Below are positions 16,042-23,501 of a stretch of 23,789 nt of DNA, piece after piece. Position 1 is the first letter of the stretch. Every line of letters begins with the position of its first letter. Made by a program: the position numbers and the translations under genes. The notes beneath the pieces are model-generated. The model saw only the letters and a program-made list of their open reading frames with translations, ran no database searches and had not been told where the DNA came from. The stretch comes from a bacterium (GTDB lineage Bacteria; UBA4055): assembly GCA_029559475.1 (NCBI GenBank), contig JAKQBN010000038.1:1-23789 (forward strand). The letters are read 5' to 3'.

Positions 16042-17543
16042 ATGACTTTTCCTCTTCTGCACATTTCTTCAACCGCCCTGAAATTGACTTTGCCGTTACC
16101 CATCAGAGGAAGCTCTTTGAATTTTATCACCCTCTTAGGAACAGCTATCGGAGAAAGTTCAGCTTTTAATTTTTTCTTTAATTCGTTTTCATGAACATCT
16201 GAAGTTACAGCGACAGCTATTTCAGCTCCCTTCGATACATGCGGAAGCCCGACAGCGCAGCACTGATGATCTTCACCAATATATTTCTCAACAGCGTTTT
16301 CAATAGCGGTAAGAGAGATCATCTCTCCGCCAATTTTTACGAACCTTTTCAGTCTGCCTTTGTGCCACAGATATCCGTCATTGTCGAACATTCCTATATC
16401 TCCCGTATCGTACCATCCGTTATGAATATGCAGCGATGTTTCTTCAAGATCATAAAAATATCCTTTCATTACAAGCCTGCCGCGAACGTATATTTTACCT
16501 TCCTGACCGGGAGGAAGTTCCTGCTCAGTCTCCACGTCAATGATCTTAACCTCCGCGCCGGGAATAACTTTGCCTATACTGCCGAATCTATTATGTTCCT
16601 GAGTGTTGACTGATATCACAGGACTTGTTTCGGTCGTACCGTATCCTTCCAGTACTTTCGCTCCGTGCTTTTCCAGATACATATCGCGTAAAGATCCTGT
16701 GAGTTTGTCTCCACCTGCCATGATTATACGTAAACTCCTAAAATCACCGGGTTCAGATCTCTGACAGTAACCTCTTAAAAATGTAGGCGTCGCAGTAATG
16801 ATCGTTCCTTTATTCTTCTTTATACCGTATGCCACATTCTTATAATCCAGCGGATTAGGATAGGTATTAACCGCCGCTCCTGAGGTCAGCGGGAGAAAGA
16901 ATGAAGTTGTCAGACCGTAAATATGGAACAGCGGCAGAACACCGATAAAAATATCATTTTCGTCAAAATGGAAGATCTTCTTTAAAGATTCCACGTTCGA
17001 CATAATATTATCGTGGGTCAGCATTACGGCCTTCGGTTCTTTCTCGCTGCCTGTTGTAAAAAGGATCACGGCGATATCGTCAGGTGATCTGCCTGCAATG
17101 AAGAAGTCCGGCAGTATTGATTTCGCCGCAGCGACGATCTTCTGTGAAATGTTTATGGCTTCGATCATCTCTTCGACATATATCATGCCGTCTTTATGCT
17201 CAACCTCAAGTTTTTCGCAGAGTTTTTTCGATGTTATAACCGTATTGAATCCGCATTTTGACCTGGCATACTTGATATTGCTCTCCGCACCCGTGGAATA
17301 ATTTATAATAACGGGAACTCTGCCTGAAATAAGGACGGCGAGTAGGCTGATAAAAGCACCGGCGGTCATCGGCATCATAAGTCCTATAAACTCGTCTTCC
17401 TTTTTCTTTATCACATCCGAAAATAACAGAGCGGCCGTCATCATCCGCCCGTATGTATAAGTCTGTCCCGTTAAGCTGTCGGTAATAGCTATATTATTCT
17501 TGTATTTCTTAGATGCTTTAAGTATCTCCTCGTGAAGGCTCAT
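16038..17543 (-). CDS. AMP-forming acyl-ACP synthetase-like ligase (Aas C-terminal type)
   Basis: A 501-residue adenylate-forming enzyme (ANL superfamily). Motifs: P-loop LFTTGSEKEPKAV (161-173), EGYGTTETSPV, GWYDTGDIGMF, the hinge region GRLKRFVKIGGEMISL and the C-terminal catalytic lysine K485 in GNGKVNF. The sequence KRFxKIGGEMxSL and the P-loop form are closest to the acyl-ACP synthetase half of E. coli Aas, which activates fatty acids for lysophospholipid re-acylation. The acyltransferase half is absent. It probably activates a fatty acid for an envelope lipid, consistent with the neighbouring phospholipid and heptose genes. ATG 17543 overlaps the rfaE2 stop as ATGA, with GAGGGG upstream. 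Confidence 0.85.
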   Translation of the reverse strand: MSLHEEILKASKKYKNNIAITDSLTGQTYTYGRMMTAALLFSDVIKKKEDEFIGLMMPMTAGAFISLLAVLISGRVPVIINYSTGAESNIKYARSKCGFNTVITSKKLCEKLEVEHKDGMIYVEEMIEAINISQKIVAAAKSILPDFFIAGRSPDDIAVILFTTGSEKEPKAVMLTHDNIMSNVESLKKIFHFDENDIFIGVLPLFHIYGLTTSFFLPLTSGAAVNTYPNPLDYKNVAYGIKKNKGTIITATPTFLRGYCQRSEPGDFRSLRIIMAGGDKLTGSLRDMYLEKHGAKVLEGYGTTETSPVISVNTQEHNRFGSIGKVIPGAEVKIIDVETEQELPPGQEGKIYVRGRLVMKGYFYDLEETSLHIHNGWYDTGDIGMFDNDGYLWHKGRLKRFVKIGGEMISLTAIENAVEKYIGEDHQCCAVGLPHVSKGAEIAVAVTSDVHENELKKKLKAELSPIAVPKRVIKFKELPLMGNGKVNFRAVEEMCRRGKVI

Positions 17544-18031
17544 TCCGATCCCCTCATTTTCCTTATCACACCGGTCGTGGATCTGCCCGCTACAAGTTCG
17601 ATCGTTATCACTCTGCCGCCCGCTTTTTTCACTATATCAGAACCTACAATATATTTTTTATCGGAAGGATCCGTGACGGAGGGATCGTAATCTCCCCCTT
17701 TTACCAGAACGTCAGGATTTACAGCCTCTATAAGGCCCAACGGCGAGTCCTCCTCGAAAAGAACAGTATAATCCACGGGCTTTAAAGAATCAAGCACGAT
17801 CATCCTGTCTTCCTGACAGTTAACGGGACGGTCATTGCCTTTCAGCCTTTTTACGGAACTGTCGGAGTTGATCCCGACGATAAGAACATCTCCTGCTTTC
17901 TTTGAGGCTGCCAGATATTCGGCATGGCCTCTGTGAATAATATCGAAGACGCCGTTGGTAAAAACAATTCTGAGACCTTTCTTTTTATGCCCTGAGGCAA
18001 TATATTTCAGCTGATCACGTGAAATTATCAT
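17540..18031 (-). CDS. rfaE2: D-glycero-beta-D-manno-heptose 1-phosphate adenylyltransferase
   Basis: A 163-residue cytidylyltransferase-fold enzyme that makes ADP-heptose from heptose-1-phosphate and ATP for the LPS inner core. It shows FTNGVFDIIHRGHAEYL with the H33-x-G-H36 catalytic motif, VGINSDSSVKRLKG, RPVN and the end GRSTTGVIRKM, all typical of the stand-alone RfaE2/HldE C-terminal domain. The usual GCFD is GVFD here. The gene abuts rfaE1 with no space between stop and ATG, so the two halves of the bifunctional HldE are separate but adjacent genes. Confidence 0.93.
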   Translation of the reverse strand: MIISRDQLKYIASGHKKKGLRIVFTNGVFDIIHRGHAEYLAASKKAGDVLIVGINSDSSVKRLKGNDRPVNCQEDRMIVLDSLKPVDYTVLFEEDSPLGLIEAVNPDVLVKGGDYDPSVTDPSDKKYIVGSDIVKKAGGRVITIELVAGRSTTGVIRKMRGSE

Positions 18032-19039
18032 TTATTTTCCAATTAATCCCCCAGATTCTGAAAGCCTTAACGAAAGGACTTTAGGATCAACGGGTATTAT
18101 GCTAACATCTTCCACTACTATCGAAGCGGCATAATTAGCTATAGTGCAGGCTTCATTAAAAGTCGCTCCCGCACAGAGAAAGCTGACAAGTGTTGCTATT
18201 ACAGTATCTCCGGCGCCTGAAACGTTGGCGATCTTTGCTGATCTTGCAGGTATTATATCCATTATGGCATTCTCGTTGAAGACCGCCATTCCTCTTTCGC
18301 TTAATGTTATTACAAGCTTTTTAAGATCTAATTTCTCCATAAGATCAGCACCGGCTTTCTCGATCTCAAGTTCTGTTTTGATCTTCCTCTTAAGTATATC
18401 TTCGGTTTCTCTCAGATTCGGCTTGAATATCGTTACGCCTTTGTATGATAGAATGTTTTTTATCTTGGGATCTACGGATGTTATTATGTTCCTCTTTCTG
18501 CACATTTCAATTACGGATCTGATCACTCTTGGAGTCAGCAGGCCTTTATTATAATCTTCAAATATCACCGCATTAACGCCGTCAATGTTCTTTTCGATCA
18601 GCGAAAGAAGCTTGTTCTCGTTCTTCTTTGAAATGTCCGCTGAATTTTCTTTATCGAATCTGACAACATGCTGATTTGATGCCAGTATCCTTGTTTTTAC
18701 TGTTGTAGGTCTTTTACTGTCGACGAGTATGTACTTAACGTCGATCCTGTTTTCCGTCAGATTATCGACGAAGTGTACTCCGTACAGATCGCTTCCTATA
18801 ATACCGAACATCATCGGTTCGGCTCCGAGCGATTTGATGTTCAGAGCTACGTTGGCTGCTCCCCCCGGCTTGATCTCCTCGTCTGTAATATTTACGACCG
18901 GCACTGGAGCTTCCGGAGAGATCCTTTCGGTTTTTCCCCAGTAATAAATATCAAGCATGACATCGCCTATAACCGCGATCCTTACGTTCTTCATGTTTTT
19001 CTGATATTTTATAAGATCGGCCTGTTTAATTTTTACCAT
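18032..19039 (-). CDS. rfaE1: D-glycero-beta-D-manno-heptose-7-phosphate kinase
   Basis: A 335-residue PfkB/ribokinase-family kinase making heptose 1,7-bisphosphate. It shows the N-terminal substrate signature GDVMLDIYYWGKTERISPEA followed by PVPVV, PGGAANVALN, and the catalytic anion-hole motif GAGD at 275-278 with D278 as base. This N-terminal pattern is specific for RfaE1/HldE N-terminal domains. Its ATG at 19039 overlaps the stop of the HAD phosphatase by 7 bases, with AGGAA about eight bases upstream. GmhA and the usual GmhB of the pathway are not in the window. Confidence 0.93.
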   Translation of the reverse strand: MVKIKQADLIKYQKNMKNVRIAVIGDVMLDIYYWGKTERISPEAPVPVVNITDEEIKPGGAANVALNIKSLGAEPMMFGIIGSDLYGVHFVDNLTENRIDVKYILVDSKRPTTVKTRILASNQHVVRFDKENSADISKKNENKLLSLIEKNIDGVNAVIFEDYNKGLLTPRVIRSVIEMCRKRNIITSVDPKIKNILSYKGVTIFKPNLRETEDILKRKIKTELEIEKAGADLMEKLDLKKLVITLSERGMAVFNENAIMDIIPARSAKIANVSGAGDTVIATLVSFLCAGATFNEACTIANYAASIVVEDVSIIPVDPKVLSLRLSESGGLIGK

Positions 19040-19650
19040 GGGGTCTTTCCTTTTTTTATGTTTCCGATTTTATCCACAAAATAAAATTCAGTTGATATCT
19101 TGAACATTTCCTCATCTCCTCTTGAATTCCCGAACACGATTATCTGAGCGTCGGGATTAAAATATTCGGAATTTTTTATTCTTGACACTTTTTCCGCGTA
19201 ATTGCAGTTCTTTCCTTTAAGCTTTCCCGTAAGTATGTTCCCTTCCTTTTCGCTCTCTGTACAAATGCAGCCGTCAAAACTGAATTTTTTCGCCATATAG
19301 TTCATGTAAATGTCAGGTGAAGCTGTAACGATAATTATTTTACAACCGGCGTCGCGCAGCTCGCCGATCTTTTTTTTGACTTTGGGAAAAACGTGCATCT
19401 GGAAGTAAAAATCCTCAAGTTTCTTTTCAATGTGATCCGTATTCATTCCTCTGAAAACCGCTTCAAAGCTGCGCCTTTTAGCTTCGTCCCTGGTTATAAA
19501 TTTCAAAAAATACTCAATAACTATGAATATAAGTTCGGGAGAGGTTTTAAAGAAATTCAGATAGCCGGAAAAGAAAAGAAGCGATCTGATATACGAATCG
19601 CCTTTTATGAATGTTCCGTCGAAATCTGTAAATACTATCCTGCTTTCCAA
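19033..19650 (-). CDS. HAD-IB family phosphatase (PgpC/SerB-like)
   Basis: A 205-residue HAD hydrolase. Motif I is D9-F-D11-G-T (nucleophile D9), motif II threonine 109 in IIVTAS, motif III a lysine near 145-154 and motif IV FGNSRGDEEM with D179. The helical cap after motif I, DSYIRSLLFFSGYLNFFKTS and onward, is the hydrophobic form seen in HAD-IB proteins such as PgpC, the phosphatidylglycerophosphate phosphatase. Lying 11 bases after a CDP-alcohol phosphatidyltransferase, it could dephosphorylate that enzyme's product. It could also act in the heptose path, but GmhB is of another HAD class (IIIA). The start is TTG 19650 with GGAGAG just upstream. Confidence 0.8.
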   Translation of the reverse strand: MESRIVFTDFDGTFIKGDSYIRSLLFFSGYLNFFKTSPELIFIVIEYFLKFITRDEAKRRSFEAVFRGMNTDHIEKKLEDFYFQMHVFPKVKKKIGELRDAGCKIIIVTASPDIYMNYMAKKFSFDGCICTESEKEGNILTGKLKGKNCNYAEKVSRIKNSEYFNPDAQIIVFGNSRGDEEMFKISTEFYFVDKIGNIKKGKTPW

Positions 19651-19661
19651 TAACTCTCCGT

Positions 19662-21224
19662 TTACTTTTTGTATTCAACGAATATCTTTTTGCTTCTGTT
19701 ACCATAGGACACAAGCCTGTCGTCAAGGAGACTTATCCCTATCAGATCCGTTTCGGGAGCTTTAACAATTTTTACTATCCCGCTCTGGATATTGCCCGCG
19801 AACACTGCCCTTTCAAGTGCCACCTGATATATAAGGTCCTTGCCTATCTTGTTAGCGAGGATGTAGATGTAGCCCCCTGAACTGTACAGGTTCTTTATAT
19901 AGAACTCGCTTTTCATTTTAAAGTTCGTCTGAACTATAAGATCACTGCTCTGGCTCAGGCCGTCGATAAGGCAGAAATGAAGATTTCCTGAATAAATATA
20001 ATCGTTTATAACAAGATAGTTCATTGAATTGAAAGTAACAGCGCATAGCGTCGCTGAGGAAGTGAATCCCGTGTAGAATTCCTTGGTGATCTTTACTTGT
20101 CTGTTGTTTAAAAGCTCATTCATATCCAACTGTATTACAGTATTCAGATTATCATCGATCAAATATATAAAATCACCGATCTGCTCTATATCCTTGATGT
20201 TCGTGATAGGTTCCGGCATATCTACACTGAATTCGCAGTCTGTGCTGCCGAGTCCGCTGAAAATGTATAGCCTAGAAATATCATGAACTTTTGATGCTGC
20301 TACTACAAGTTTTTCACCGCATGTTATGACGCCTCTGATCTTCAGCCCGTCCGTCTTTTCAATATCGGGAAAATTATAACTTTCCCACGATATATCTTCT
20401 GCTCCGCTTTCGAATTTGTTTTTAACAAGGTCAAGAAAATACGGCGATATAATGAACATCATCACTATCAGCGATATACCCGTAAGAACATTGTACCTTT
20501 TTTTTATGGTAGGATCAAGGCTGAACAGATAATCCACAAGCGAGTACAGAGTCACGCCTATCACTATAAAAGAGATAGTGAAAGTCGTAAGATAATTTAC
20601 TGTAAAGTTAATGAAATTAAGAGAAACGAGCATTCCGCCAAGAACAGCCATAAGAACAAGGATCGTAGTTAAAAGTCCGCCTTTTATTCTGAAATACAGA
20701 ACGACCAGAATATTTATTCCTATCCCGATTATTGCAGCGCTGTATAGAAATGCAGGAGACAGTTTAGCTCCGTTCTGAATTGTGTTTATCATCAGAGAGT
20801 ACATCAGAAGATAGACCCCCGCGAACTGAACTCCGCCTTTGATCTTTCCTGATAATCTTGCGCTCATTACCGTTCCCGAAAAAGACGCGAAGATCCTGAT
20901 ATAGGCAACGATAATGTCTCTGAAGAAAAAGAATATCATGAACCATATCGGGAAAAGTCCGTTGTAAGCAAGCGCGAAAAAATAAAAGAATCTGGAAATA
21001 GAATCTGAAAGAGGATCGAGGATCTTTCCTAGATCGGTTACTAATTTATCCCTTCTGGCAACGTATCCGTCTATTATATCGGATACTTCGGACAGACTCA
21101 TAATAATATAGGCGATTATCAGAAGTTTTATATTCCCGCTGAAGATCAAAAGCACACCAAGCAGAGTAAGAGCTACTCTCGAGAGAGTAATTATGTTAAC
21201 CACATTGATATATTTATTATTCAC
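19662..21224 (-). CDS. CDP-alcohol phosphatidyltransferase with extra C-terminal domain
   Basis: A 520-residue membrane enzyme. The family motif is complete: D49-x2-D52-G53-x2-A56-R57-x8-G66-x3-D70-x3-D74. It transfers a phosphatidyl group from CDP-diacylglycerol to an alcohol; PgsA-like glycerol phosphate is the likeliest acceptor but not proven. Six helices (to about 178) fit the catalytic domain. Three further hydrophobic helices (about 182-262) lead to an extra 250-residue soluble region (271-520) with repeated short strands, such as GDFIYLIDDNLNTVIQLD and GGYIYILANK, suggestive of a beta-propeller. PgsA is usually under 200 residues. The start is GTG 21224 with a weak AAGGG site. It heads the envelope operon, with a promoter at 21270-21298. 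Confidence 0.87.
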   Translation of the reverse strand: MNNKYINVVNIITLSRVALTLLGVLLIFSGNIKLLIIAYIIMSLSEVSDIIDGYVARRDKLVTDLGKILDPLSDSISRFFYFFALAYNGLFPIWFMIFFFFRDIIVAYIRIFASFSGTVMSARLSGKIKGGVQFAGVYLLMYSLMINTIQNGAKLSPAFLYSAAIIGIGINILVVLYFRIKGGLLTTILVLMAVLGGMLVSLNFINFTVNYLTTFTISFIVIGVTLYSLVDYLFSLDPTIKKRYNVLTGISLIVMMFIISPYFLDLVKNKFESGAEDISWESYNFPDIEKTDGLKIRGVITCGEKLVVAASKVHDISRLYIFSGLGSTDCEFSVDMPEPITNIKDIEQIGDFIYLIDDNLNTVIQLDMNELLNNRQVKITKEFYTGFTSSATLCAVTFNSMNYLVINDYIYSGNLHFCLIDGLSQSSDLIVQTNFKMKSEFYIKNLYSSGGYIYILANKIGKDLIYQVALERAVFAGNIQSGIVKIVKAPETDLIGISLLDDRLVSYGNRSKKIFVEYKK

Positions 21225-21269
21225 GTCTTTACCCTTACTTAATTAAGCGCTTTATATTTAAACATTATG

Positions 21270-21298
21270 AATATAAATAATAAATATTATCTTGTCAT
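21270..21298 (-). promoter_or_regulatory. Promoter of the envelope-lipid/heptose operon
   Basis: On the minus strand, ATGACA (21298-21293), a 17-base spacer and TATATT (21275-21270). A start near 21263 leaves about 39 bases before GTG 21224. It lies in the 91-base gap after the glycosyltransferase and probably drives the seven genes from 21224 down to 13647. Confidence 0.5.
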
Positions 21299-21315
21299 TA
21301 AAAAAAACAATATTA

Positions 21316-22440
21316 TTATAGGACTGATTCCGTAAGGATGTTCTCTATGTTTTCCCATACGAGCTCAGGTCCGCTTTTTAAACATGAGTTTCTTAAAGTG
21401 ATGTAGAGAGCAGGATCATTTAACAAAATATTTATGCTTTTTGTTATCTTATCTTTATCCGACGGGTCAATATTTATCCCGGTGTTCATACCGGCCACAT
21501 ATTTTTTCATTTCAGGAAAATCTGAAGCTATCTGCGGAACGCCTGCCTGAATGAACTCGAACATCTTATTCGGCGCGGAATAGTAATAGCTTTTGCCGCT
21601 GTTCCTGATCAGGCATAAGCCTATATCTGCGCAGACAGTATATCTGATCAGCTCCCCGTGAGAGAACGGGCCGATGAAAAAAACTCTATCTGACAGACCA
21701 GTTTCTTCAGTCAGTCTCACAAGGCTGTCTTTTTCAGAACCTGATCCGGCAAGTACAAGTACAGCCTTTTTTTCAACACCTGCAAAAGTCCTTATTATAT
21801 CGTCAAGACCGTTATTTATAAGAAACGAACCCTGATACATAACGATCTTAGTATCTTTTTCAAGACCCAGCAGATCGTGAATCATGGTTCTGTTTTGAGG
21901 AATTTCCTTTTCAATAGGAAGATTTGTTACCACACGCACATTTTTCAAACCATATATATTTTCCAGTTCCTCAGCTATAGGAGCCGAAACAGTAATAACG
22001 CTCTTGGCTCTTTTAATAAAAAATCTTTCATAGCTTGTCCAGAATTTCTTAGCCGCAGGTCTGTTCTCCACCTGCGAATTCCCGTGCCAGAATTCATGCG
22101 CGTCGTAGATATAAGGCACCTTCTTAAGTTTTGAAACAATATATACCGGTAGTAATGGAAAAATGTCGTGACTGTAAATGATGTCGCACTTTTCTTTTAG
22201 AAGCTTATGCAGTAGCCTTAACCAGAATACTAACATATTCAAAATCAGCGGAACTTTTTTATTTATAGAGATCCGCCTGTGGGGTATATCTTCCCATCCG
22301 CTGAGTTTATCTATATTATATCTGATGCCGATCACCTTTACACTGTAACCGGCTTTTTTAAAAGTTAAAGCTGTCTTATAACCTCTGTACTCTCTGTGAA
22401 GTTCATCGAAAACAGCGAATATTATTCTCTTTCCGCTCAC
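21316..22440 (-). CDS. GT4-like glycosyltransferase (GT-B fold)
   Basis: A 374-residue glycosyltransferase. The N-terminal half has a hydrophobic amphipathic patch (LILNMLVFWLRLLHKLL) likely to touch the membrane, then DIIYSHDIFPLLPVYI and PYIYDAHEFWHGN. The C-terminal half has VMYQGSFLINNGLDDIIRTF, VLVLAGSGSE and the nucleotide-sugar-binding acidic motif PNKMFEFIQAGVPQIASDFP followed by E. Family members use activated sugars to extend polysaccharide or lipid-linked glycans; donor and acceptor are unknown. A cell-surface glycan role fits the heptose genes next door. The start is GTG 22440, with only a poor ribosome site, eight bases after the previous stop, so it may depend on coupling. Confidence 0.85.
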   Translation of the reverse strand: MSGKRIIFAVFDELHREYRGYKTALTFKKAGYSVKVIGIRYNIDKLSGWEDIPHRRISINKKVPLILNMLVFWLRLLHKLLKEKCDIIYSHDIFPLLPVYIVSKLKKVPYIYDAHEFWHGNSQVENRPAAKKFWTSYERFFIKRAKSVITVSAPIAEELENIYGLKNVRVVTNLPIEKEIPQNRTMIHDLLGLEKDTKIVMYQGSFLINNGLDDIIRTFAGVEKKAVLVLAGSGSEKDSLVRLTEETGLSDRVFFIGPFSHGELIRYTVCADIGLCLIRNSGKSYYYSAPNKMFEFIQAGVPQIASDFPEMKKYVAGMNTGINIDPSDKDKITKSINILLNDPALYITLRNSCLKSGPELVWENIENILTESVL

Positions 22441-22448
22441 AGTTGCAG

Positions 22449-22856
22449 CTATTTCCCGCTTGATCTTTTATCCCCGGCGCTCTCTCCGGTCTTTTCGCTG
22501 TCTGAAATATTTGATATTATTTCATCTTCGAACTGGTCGCTCATTTCATCAGCTTCGATATAATCTTCGTGCTCTTTATCCCATTCCTCATCATCGGCTT
22601 TTTCATCAATTTTCGGTATCTCGGATTTTTTTTTGATCTTCTTAACCGGGCTTTCAACTTCAGTACTGCTGCCGGGATAAAAACCTTTTATTTTATCCTT
22701 TATCGCGCTGCCGTTCTTTTCACTGTAATAGAACCAGTACCATGCGGCGGAGGCTACAAGACCGATTATTATAAGCGCTATGATGATATCGAACAGCTTA
22801 GCGAAGAAACCGCCTGATCTGCTTTTTTTTGTTTTTTTGGGTTTTGCTTTTGCCAT
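22449..22856 (-). CDS. Single-helix membrane protein with acidic tail, unknown
   Basis: A 135-residue protein of unrecognised family. A very basic N-terminus (MAKAKPKKTKKSRSGG), one membrane helix (about 22-43, ending in the aromatic belt WYWFYY) and a C-terminal half of low complexity rich in Lys then Glu/Asp (residues 70-135). By the positive-inside rule the basic end is cytoplasmic and the acidic tail periplasmic. No domain motif is seen. It sits 14 bases after the DUF445 gene and 8 before the glycosyltransferase, so it belongs to their operon. The ribosome site is weak (AAAGAG). The composition could be mistaken for spurious coding, but the helix and tight spacing favour a real gene. Confidence 0.65.
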   Translation of the reverse strand: MAKAKPKKTKKSRSGGFFAKLFDIIIALIIIGLVASAAWYWFYYSEKNGSAIKDKIKGFYPGSSTEVESPVKKIKKKSEIPKIDEKADDEEWDKEHEDYIEADEMSDQFEDEIISNISDSEKTGESAGDKRSSGK

Positions 22857-22870
22857 AAAGAACTCTTTTT

Positions 22871-23443
22871 TTAAATTAAATATGTTAAAAACTGTGCGCA
22901 GCCTATTATGAATCCGAGAACACCTCCGAAATACGTTACATATGCAAGCTGGGTTTTAGTGACGCTAAGAATAAGACTTTCCAGTTTTTCTAACGAGAAA
23001 TCCTTTACTTTTTCTTCTACTGTAGCTTTTATATCCAGTTCACTAATCACTGCGGGCAGTTCGCTGTCCATCATTTCTATCACTTTATCTGAGATCATTT
23101 TTCTGATATCTGCAGTAATGAAAGCGGAAAGCATTCCGAACTGACCGTACATTTTATCGAGAGCTTCAGAGATTTTTTTTCTGACAGCTTCCTTTTTAAA
23201 AAGTTCGTGAAGAGATTCGTTCGAAAGTAGATGATCACCGACAGTAGCGCCAATTTTTTCTGCGAGTTTCTGATGCTCTTTGGGAATTACCCCTGGAGTG
23301 AAAGGTATTCTTATTCCAAATATATATTTCGGTTTAAAAGGCCTGAAAAGCATCTTTATGGCTAGGTAATTTGTAAACAGACCGATCAGAGCCCCAAGCA
23401 GCGGCGGCATGACGAATTTTATTATAATGTCAGTTGCGTCCAA
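22871..23443 (-). CDS. DUF445 family membrane protein
   Basis: A 190-residue protein. The N-terminal helix and the family signature GALIGLFTNYLAIKMLFRPF followed by KPKYIFGIRIPFTPGVIPKE (about residues 17-56) identify DUF445 (YheB-like). A long soluble, helical centre and a C-terminal membrane helix (about 167-188, YFGGVLGFIIGCAQFLTYL) follow, so the centre is held between two membrane anchors. The function of the family is not established. The start is TTG 23443, with AGGAG at 23450-23454, six bases upstream; the next methionine is inside the first helix. The upstream region is interrupted by an IS110 element about 40 bases away, and no local-type promoter remains. Confidence 0.88.
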   Translation of the reverse strand: MDATDIIIKFVMPPLLGALIGLFTNYLAIKMLFRPFKPKYIFGIRIPFTPGVIPKEHQKLAEKIGATVGDHLLSNESLHELFKKEAVRKKISEALDKMYGQFGMLSAFITADIRKMISDKVIEMMDSELPAVISELDIKATVEEKVKDFSLEKLESLILSVTKTQLAYVTYFGGVLGFIIGCAQFLTYLI

Positions 23444-23475
23444 TTATATCTCCTACTTATTTTTTGTTTAAATTT

Positions 23476-23484
23476 CGTTAAGTT
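23476..23484 (+). repeat. 9-bp repeat at the IS110 left junction (candidate target half)
   Basis: CGTTAAGTT here is repeated exactly at 23580-23588 in the second loop of the predicted bridge RNA, in the same orientation. The match does not extend either way. This is what a left target sequence beside the element would look like. Chance is roughly one in a hundred for a search of this size, by my rough estimate. Confidence 0.5.
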
Positions 23485-23501
23485 TTTAATTAAATTTGTA
23501 A

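Noticed and set aside
23464-23492. TTGTTT, 17 bases, TAATTA as a promoter for the IS110 RNA
   Set aside because: The -35 would lie in host DNA left of the proposed element end and the -10 is poor; in IS110 circles a promoter can instead form at the joined ends, which cannot be judged here.
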